The notes beneath the pieces were generated by a model, which saw nothing but the letters and a program-made list of their open reading frames with translations, was not told the DNA's origin and searched no databases. A DNA stretch of 64,000 nucleotides from Steroidobacteraceae bacterium (GTDB taxonomy: Bacteria > Pseudomonadota > Gammaproteobacteria > Steroidobacterales > Steroidobacteraceae), in the NCBI GenBank assembly GCA_019187185.1, contig JABAQU010000011.1, positions 124,001-188,000 on the forward strand, written 5' to 3'. Positions 60,220 through 64,000 of this stretch are shown here, in pieces. Position numbers and translations under genes: made by a program. The first letter of the stretch is position 1, and each line of letters opens with the position of its first letter.

Positions 60220-62318
60220 CAGGCGCTCGCCACCGCACGCATCGCCGCGACGATGCGTGGCACGCCGGGCAGCGCGACTTCGAGCAGCAACGGGCTGTGC
60301 GGGCTCGGGATATCGGGCATCGCGACGCGCTCGACCGGGGCCTCGAGATCGAAGAACGCCTCGCGCGCGAGCACCGCCGCGATCTCCGCGCCGAAGCCCG
60401 CCGTCATCGTGTCCTCGTGCACGATCAGGCAGCGTCGCGTGCGGCGCACGGACGCGAGCACGGCCTCGCGATCCCACGGCACGATGGTGCGCAGGTCGAG
60501 TACCTCGACATCGACCGCTGATTGTTCTGCCGCCATTTCGCAGCGCTCGACCATCGCGCCCCATGTGACGACCGTGAGCTCGCTGCCGGCCCGGATGCAG
60601 CGGGCGCGCCCGAAGGGCACGATGTAGTCGTCGCCCGGCCACGGGCGACGCGCCCAGGCGCCGTCGAGCATCGCGCGATGCTCGAAAAAGAGCGTCGGCT
60701 CGTTGCCGCGCAGCGCGCAGCGCAGCAGTCCCGCCGCGTCCTCGGCGTTCGACGGCATCGCGACGCGCCATCCCACGGCGTGCGCGAACTGCACCTCGTT
60801 GCACTGGCTGTGCCACGGGTCGCCGCACTTGAAGTACCCGCCCGGCATGCGCACGACCATCGGCGCCGCGAAACGGTTGGCCGTGCGCCAGCGCATCGTG
60901 CCGCAGTCCCCGAGCTGCTCCGCCGCCGGCTCGGCGTACTTGCGGAACTGGATTTCGGGCACCGGCACGAGGCCCGCGAGCGCCAGGCCCACGGCGCGGC
61001 CGATGATGCCCTCCTCGGACAGCGAGGTGTCGAACACCCGTGCGGCGCCGAACTTGTCCTGCAAGCCGAGCGTCGCCGCGTGCACGCCTCCCTTGCGCCC
61101 CACGTCCTCGCCGAAGACGAGCACGCGCGGGTTTGCGGCGAGTTCGGTCTCGAGCGTGCGGCGAATCGCCGTGACCATGTTGATGCGCGGTCCCGCGGAC
61201 CGCAGCATCTCGTCGCCCGCGCGTGGCTCGATGCCGGCCCCACGCAGTCCACCCTGTCGCTGCAACTGCGGCGCTCCGGTGGCATCCAGCTCCGTGAACA
61301 CATGGCGCGTGACGTGCACGGCCTCGGGCAGCGCACGCCGCTCCACCGCCGCGAGCGCATGCGTCACGTCCTCTTGGGCCCGCGCTTCGAGCGCACTCCA
61401 CGCGGCCTCGCTCAGCCGCGCTGGCACGAGGAATGCGCGCAGGTGCGCAAGGGGATCGCGCGCGCGCTCGGCCGCAATTTCTGCAGCGCCCTTGTAGGCT
61501 TGCGTATCCTGGCCCGAATGACCCGCCAGGCGCGGCACCGTGAGGCGCAGCAGCGCGGGGCCCTCCCCGGCACGTACGGCAGCGAGGGCCTGTGCCATCA
61601 GCAGCGCGGCCCCGCGTGGATCGCTGCCGCTGCCGTCGAGCACGCGCAGGCCGTGAAAGGCCGCCAGGTTGGCGGCGATATTACCGCCCGGCGTCTGCAG
61701 CTCCGACGGCACCGAAATGCCATAGCCGTTGTCCTCGATGTAGAACAGGAGCGGCAATCGCTGCGTCGTCGCGATGTTGAGCGCCGACCAGAAGCCGTTG
61801 CTCGAGGTCGACGCTTCGCCGCCGTGCACCACCGCGAGGCTGCCGCTCCAGGTCGCATCCCGCAGCACGCGCGTGTGGTAGCGGATCGCCTGGGCCCATC
61901 CCACGGCGGGCGTGTACTGCGTGCCGACGCCGCCGCAGGCGGGCAGCACGCAGGGGCCCTCCTGGCGTGGCAGGTTGAACACGACGCCGATGTCGCGGCC
62001 GTCGCTGACGCCGCCCGCGCGCATCATGGTCGAGGCGAGCGCGATCTCGGGCGACAGTCCGAGCGACAACACGAGCGGCCGCGACCGGTAATACGCGGCC
62101 ACGCCGTCACGGGCGCCGGTGAGCATCTGGCCGAGCAGCGCCTGCGGGACTTCGTGGCCGCGCGCGGAAAACTGGTAGAGCACCCGCCGCGCCGGCACGA
62201 GGCTCGATTCCTCGAGATCGTCCAGTGCGCGCGACAGCAAGGCCGTGGCCGCGACTCGCGACCAGTCGATGTCCGGCATTTCCGAATGCGAGGTCTGGTG
62301 TTCCGCCGTTGCCGCCAT
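60219..62318 (-). CDS. 2-oxoacid dehydrogenase E1, fused alpha and beta subunits
   Basis: A 699-residue fusion. The N-terminal alpha-like half (1-330) has the ThDP-binding region HGGEASTSSNGFWSALNIA followed by PLLFYIEDNGYGISVPSEL. The beta-like half (about 375-690) has VLVFGEDVGRKGGVHAATLG, FDTSLSEEGIIGRAVGLALA, the cofactor-activating Glu in SLSEEG and GDPWHSQCNEVQFAH. E1 decarboxylates a 2-oxoacid and acylates the E2 lipoyl group. Such fused E1 enzymes handle branched-chain or aryl 2-oxoacids; being first in a paa operon suggests phenylpyruvate or a similar acid (inference). It is divergent from the Lrp-type gene. Confidence 0.92.
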   Translation of the reverse strand: MAATAEHQTSHSEMPDIDWSRVAATALLSRALDDLEESSLVPARRVLYQFSARGHEVPQALLGQMLTGARDGVAAYYRSRPLVLSLGLSPEIALASTMMRAGGVSDGRDIGVVFNLPRQEGPCVLPACGGVGTQYTPAVGWAQAIRYHTRVLRDATWSGSLAVVHGGEASTSSNGFWSALNIATTQRLPLLFYIEDNGYGISVPSELQTPGGNIAANLAAFHGLRVLDGSGSDPRGAALLMAQALAAVRAGEGPALLRLTVPRLAGHSGQDTQAYKGAAEIAAERARDPLAHLRAFLVPARLSEAAWSALEARAQEDVTHALAAVERRALPEAVHVTRHVFTELDATGAPQLQRQGGLRGAGIEPRAGDEMLRSAGPRINMVTAIRRTLETELAANPRVLVFGEDVGRKGGVHAATLGLQDKFGAARVFDTSLSEEGIIGRAVGLALAGLVPVPEIQFRKYAEPAAEQLGDCGTMRWRTANRFAAPMVVRMPGGYFKCGDPWHSQCNEVQFAHAVGWRVAMPSNAEDAAGLLRCALRGNEPTLFFEHRAMLDGAWARRPWPGDDYIVPFGRARCIRAGSELTVVTWGAMVERCEMAAEQSAVDVEVLDLRTIVPWDREAVLASVRRTRRCLIVHEDTMTAGFGAEIAAVLAREAFFDLEAPVERVAMPDIPSPHSPLLLEVALPGVPRIVAAMRAVASA

Positions 62319-62440
62319 GAGGCACCCCCGCGCGCCAGCGTACCGTCGATCGAGGGGTGGAAATCGTCAAACTCGCCTATTTATTTTGGCTATACTGGTG
62401 CTATCCTCTATCGTGTTATGTTTTAGTGGAGCCTTTCACT
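62319..62440. promoter_or_regulatory. AT-rich divergent promoter region of the paa operon and Lrp-type gene
   Basis: The only strongly AT-rich stretch for kilobases (TTTATTTTGGCTATACTGGT and CGTGTTATGTTTTAG). It holds a -10-like TATACT on the plus strand and TAAATA/TATAGC blocks on the minus strand. CTAT repeats spaced about 11 and 7 bases apart (62392-62410) could be Lrp contacts. No -35 can be assigned with confidence. Confidence 0.5.
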
Positions 62441-62938
62441 ATGCCGCTCGATCGCATCGATGCACGCATCATCGCGGAGCTGCAGGCGGACGGCCGGTTG
62501 CCGGTGGTCGAGCTCGGGGAACGCATCGGGCTCACCGGCACGCCCTGCGCGCGGCGCGTCCGGCAGCTCGAGCAGCGCGGCGTGATTGCGGGCTACACGG
62601 CGATCGTCGATCGCGTGAAGCTCGGACTCAACGTGCAGGCCTTCATCCAGGTGAAGCTCGACCACCACACCGACGAGACGGTCGAGAGTTTCGAACGCGC
62701 GCTCGCGGCGATCGAGCAGGTCGTGAGTTGCCACGCGACGACCGGCGAGTACGACTTCATGCTGCAGGTGATCGCGCCCGATCTCGAGGCGCTGAGCGCG
62801 CTCGTACTGAAGCAGTTGCTCAAGATTCCCGGCGTACGCGATGTGCACTCGAGCATCGTCCTCGATACGGTGAAGCACTCCGCACGGTTGCCCGTCGGGC
62901 ATCTCGCGAATTACCGCAGCGACAGCGGTTCGCCGTAA
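62441..62938 (+). CDS. Lrp/AsnC-family transcriptional regulator
   Basis: A 165-residue regulator: winged/HTH AsnC domain (DRIDARIIAELQADGRLPVV, ERIGLTGTPCARRVRQLEQR) and a RAM ligand-binding domain (VQAFIQVKLDHHTDETVESF, YDFMLQVIAPDLEAL). Lrp-type proteins sense amino acids such as Phe, Leu or Ile. It is divergent from the E1-E2-paa operon across an AT-rich 122-base gap, so it is the natural candidate regulator; its effector would then be an aromatic or branched amino acid or 2-oxoacid (inference). ATG 62441 has TGGAG 10 bases upstream. The end overlaps the convergent lipocalin-like gene. Confidence 0.92.
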   Translation: MPLDRIDARIIAELQADGRLPVVELGERIGLTGTPCARRVRQLEQRGVIAGYTAIVDRVKLGLNVQAFIQVKLDHHTDETVESFERALAAIEQVVSCHATTGEYDFMLQVIAPDLEALSALVLKQLLKIPGVRDVHSSIVLDTVKHSARLPVGHLANYRSDSGSP

Positions 62939-63981
62939 CCGGTCAGCTCGAGATAGCCCCGGGCTATGACGCGGCCCGCGGCGCGTGCCCGCACGGCCCC
63001 CTCCCAGTAGATCGCGCCCGTGGTCGCGCGCGAATCACTCTCCTGGTCATCCATCAACGGCTCGAGCCGGGCATCGAACGTACCGGCCTGCAGCCGCCAT
63101 TCGACCGGATAGTCGATGCCGGTGCGGGGCGATCGCCAGTGGCGCAGCGGCGTAAAGACGATTTCGGTGGGCGCGAGCGCGCGCGTCGTACCGGCCGGGG
63201 TTCGCAACGTTCCACCGGCATGGCGCACACCGCCCCGTCCGTCGCGAATCCGGAACGCCATCAGCGCGCCGCCGCCTGCGATATTGAGGCCCACCCAGTC
63301 CCAGCCCACGGCCCCGGGTTCGAGCGGCTCGCTCGACCACTCGTGATCGAGCCACGCCTCGCCCGTCACCGCATCGCGCCGGCCGTCGCGACCGATTTCG
63401 CCACGCACGCGGAGCTGCGGCTCGCTGTAGTAGTAGCTCGCAGCGAGCGGCGCCGCACCCTTGCGGCTGTATCCCGCCTCGCCGTTCAGCATCGGCGCCT
63501 GTGTCGGCACGAGCGCGAGGCGCAGCGAGAACGACTCGGACGATGCCTGCAACGCGTAACCCGCGGCATCGCGCTCGAGCCGCCAGTCGTCGATCCAGAC
63601 CCGCGTGTCGTCTGTCTGCGCGCCCGCGAGCCCGAAGCCTTCGCGGGCAATGCGCTGATCGTGGCGCAGACGCCCGAAGGCAGGATCCGCGAGGGCCGCG
63701 TGCGCGATCACGATCTGGCGCGGCGCAAACGCGCTCGGATTGGCGTCGGCCTCGGGCTGGCGCGAGCGAAAGAACGTGATCTGGAAGCCGAGATCCTCGC
63801 CAGCCGGGGTGCGCAGCCAGCCGGTGGCATACCACCATTCCGTCAGGAATGCCGGGTGGCTGCCCCGGTCCCGCGGGAAGGCCAGCACGTAGCCCGGCAC
63901 GACCGGCGGCGGCGGCCCCGCGGCCGCACCGGCGGCCGCGAGCAGCAGCGCGATGGTCCAGGCCTTGGGGCGGCGCTTCAC
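62911..63981 (-). CDS. CrtC/AttH-like lipocalin-fold exported protein
   Basis: A 356-residue protein with a signal peptide (AWTIALLLAAAGAAAGPPPP). The mature part is the double-lipocalin CrtC N-terminal/AttH domain: FPRDRGSHPAFLTEWWYATG with the W-W-Y hallmark, LGFQITFFRSRQPEAD, the tract AWLDHEWSSEPLEPGAVGWD and the C-terminal SGRG-like ARGYLELTGYGEP. The family includes carotenoid 1,2-hydratase and AttH. Exported forms usually sit beside ABC transporters (devrB or lolE-like) that would lie outside this window. The start is GTG 63981 with GGGAGG upstream. Substrate unknown. Confidence 0.88.
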   Translation of the reverse strand: MKRRPKAWTIALLLAAAGAAAGPPPPVVPGYVLAFPRDRGSHPAFLTEWWYATGWLRTPAGEDLGFQITFFRSRQPEADANPSAFAPRQIVIAHAALADPAFGRLRHDQRIAREGFGLAGAQTDDTRVWIDDWRLERDAAGYALQASSESFSLRLALVPTQAPMLNGEAGYSRKGAAPLAASYYYSEPQLRVRGEIGRDGRRDAVTGEAWLDHEWSSEPLEPGAVGWDWVGLNIAGGGALMAFRIRDGRGGVRHAGGTLRTPAGTTRALAPTEIVFTPLRHWRSPRTGIDYPVEWRLQAGTFDARLEPLMDDQESDSRATTGAIYWEGAVRARAAGRVIARGYLELTGYGEPLSLR

Positions 63982-64000
63982 CAGTCCTCCCGCACGGCGC

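Overview
This 64 kb window is a chromosomal segment of a very GC-rich gammaproteobacterium. Three things point there: the run clpS-clpA / infA-aat / trxB / ftsK-lolA-rarA-serS, which keeps the gene neighbourhood known from E. coli; a type II secretion gspCDEF block; and envelope-type lipoproteins and TonB-dependent receptors. The codon style (almost all G/C third positions, many GTG starts, ATGA/GTGA/TGATG stop-start overlaps) is uniform except between about 21.1 and 26.5 kb. A Steroidobacter/Nevskia/Xanthomonadales-like host is my inference; no 16S rRNA or other taxonomic marker is present.

Layout. 0-12.9 kb: the end of a TonB-dependent receptor, an FAD-linked oxidase, a two-domain VOC protein, two M28 metallopeptidase lipoproteins, a small ECF sigma factor with a coupled membrane protein, a gluzincin peptidase and an EAL-HDOD signalling protein. 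12.9-21.0 kb: tRNA-Arg(CCT), a large Trp/Tyr/Gly-rich exported protein, tRNA-Ala(CGC), a fluoride riboswitch with crcB, pyrophosphatase, a PrxQ-type peroxiredoxin, a histidine phosphatase, a CsgG/SH3 exported protein, FmdE-like and DUF2249 proteins and a Nudix hydrolase. 21.0-26.5 kb: a compact, lower-GC defence island next to tRNA-Ser(TGA). It carries a restriction-modification set (Dcm-like C5 methyltransferase with an N-terminal HTH, Vsr, MvaI/BcnI-type endonuclease), a DarT1-type ADP-ribosyltransferase toxin gene interrupted by an in-frame amber codon, its intact NADAR antitoxin, a ParD antitoxin remnant and a degenerate second tRNA-Ser.

26.7-33.1 kb: an RND efflux operon (adaptor, pump, outer-membrane channel, TetR regulator last) with a clear operator palindrome next to a TTGACA -35 box. 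33.1-45.2 kb: the conserved housekeeping block (doxX-like, serS, rarA, vanZ-like, lolA, ftsK, trxB, FemAB-like, aat, infA, clpA, clpS). 45.3-51.3 kb: gspC-D-E-F, closed by an intrinsic terminator. 51.3-52.2 kb: a small acidic protein and an isoprenylcysteine-type methyltransferase.

52.2-62.3 kb: a ten-gene operon on the minus strand, packed with overlaps or gaps of at most 7 bases: fused E1 and E2 of a 2-oxoacid dehydrogenase complex, then paaABCDE, paaG, paaI and paaZ. The paa genes form the aerobic phenylacetyl-CoA epoxidation and ring-opening route. The dehydrogenase genes at the front suggest, by inference, that a 2-oxoacid such as phenylpyruvate may feed phenylacetyl-CoA directly into it. 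An Lrp/AsnC regulator is divergent from this operon, and a CrtC/AttH-like lipocalin-fold protein closes the window.

The most noteworthy items are the DarT1 nonsense codon beside an intact antitoxin, the methyltransferase promoter whose -10 box lies inside a perfect CGGACAT-T-ATGTCCG palindrome, the near-consensus fluoride riboswitch, and the E1E2-paa fusion operon.
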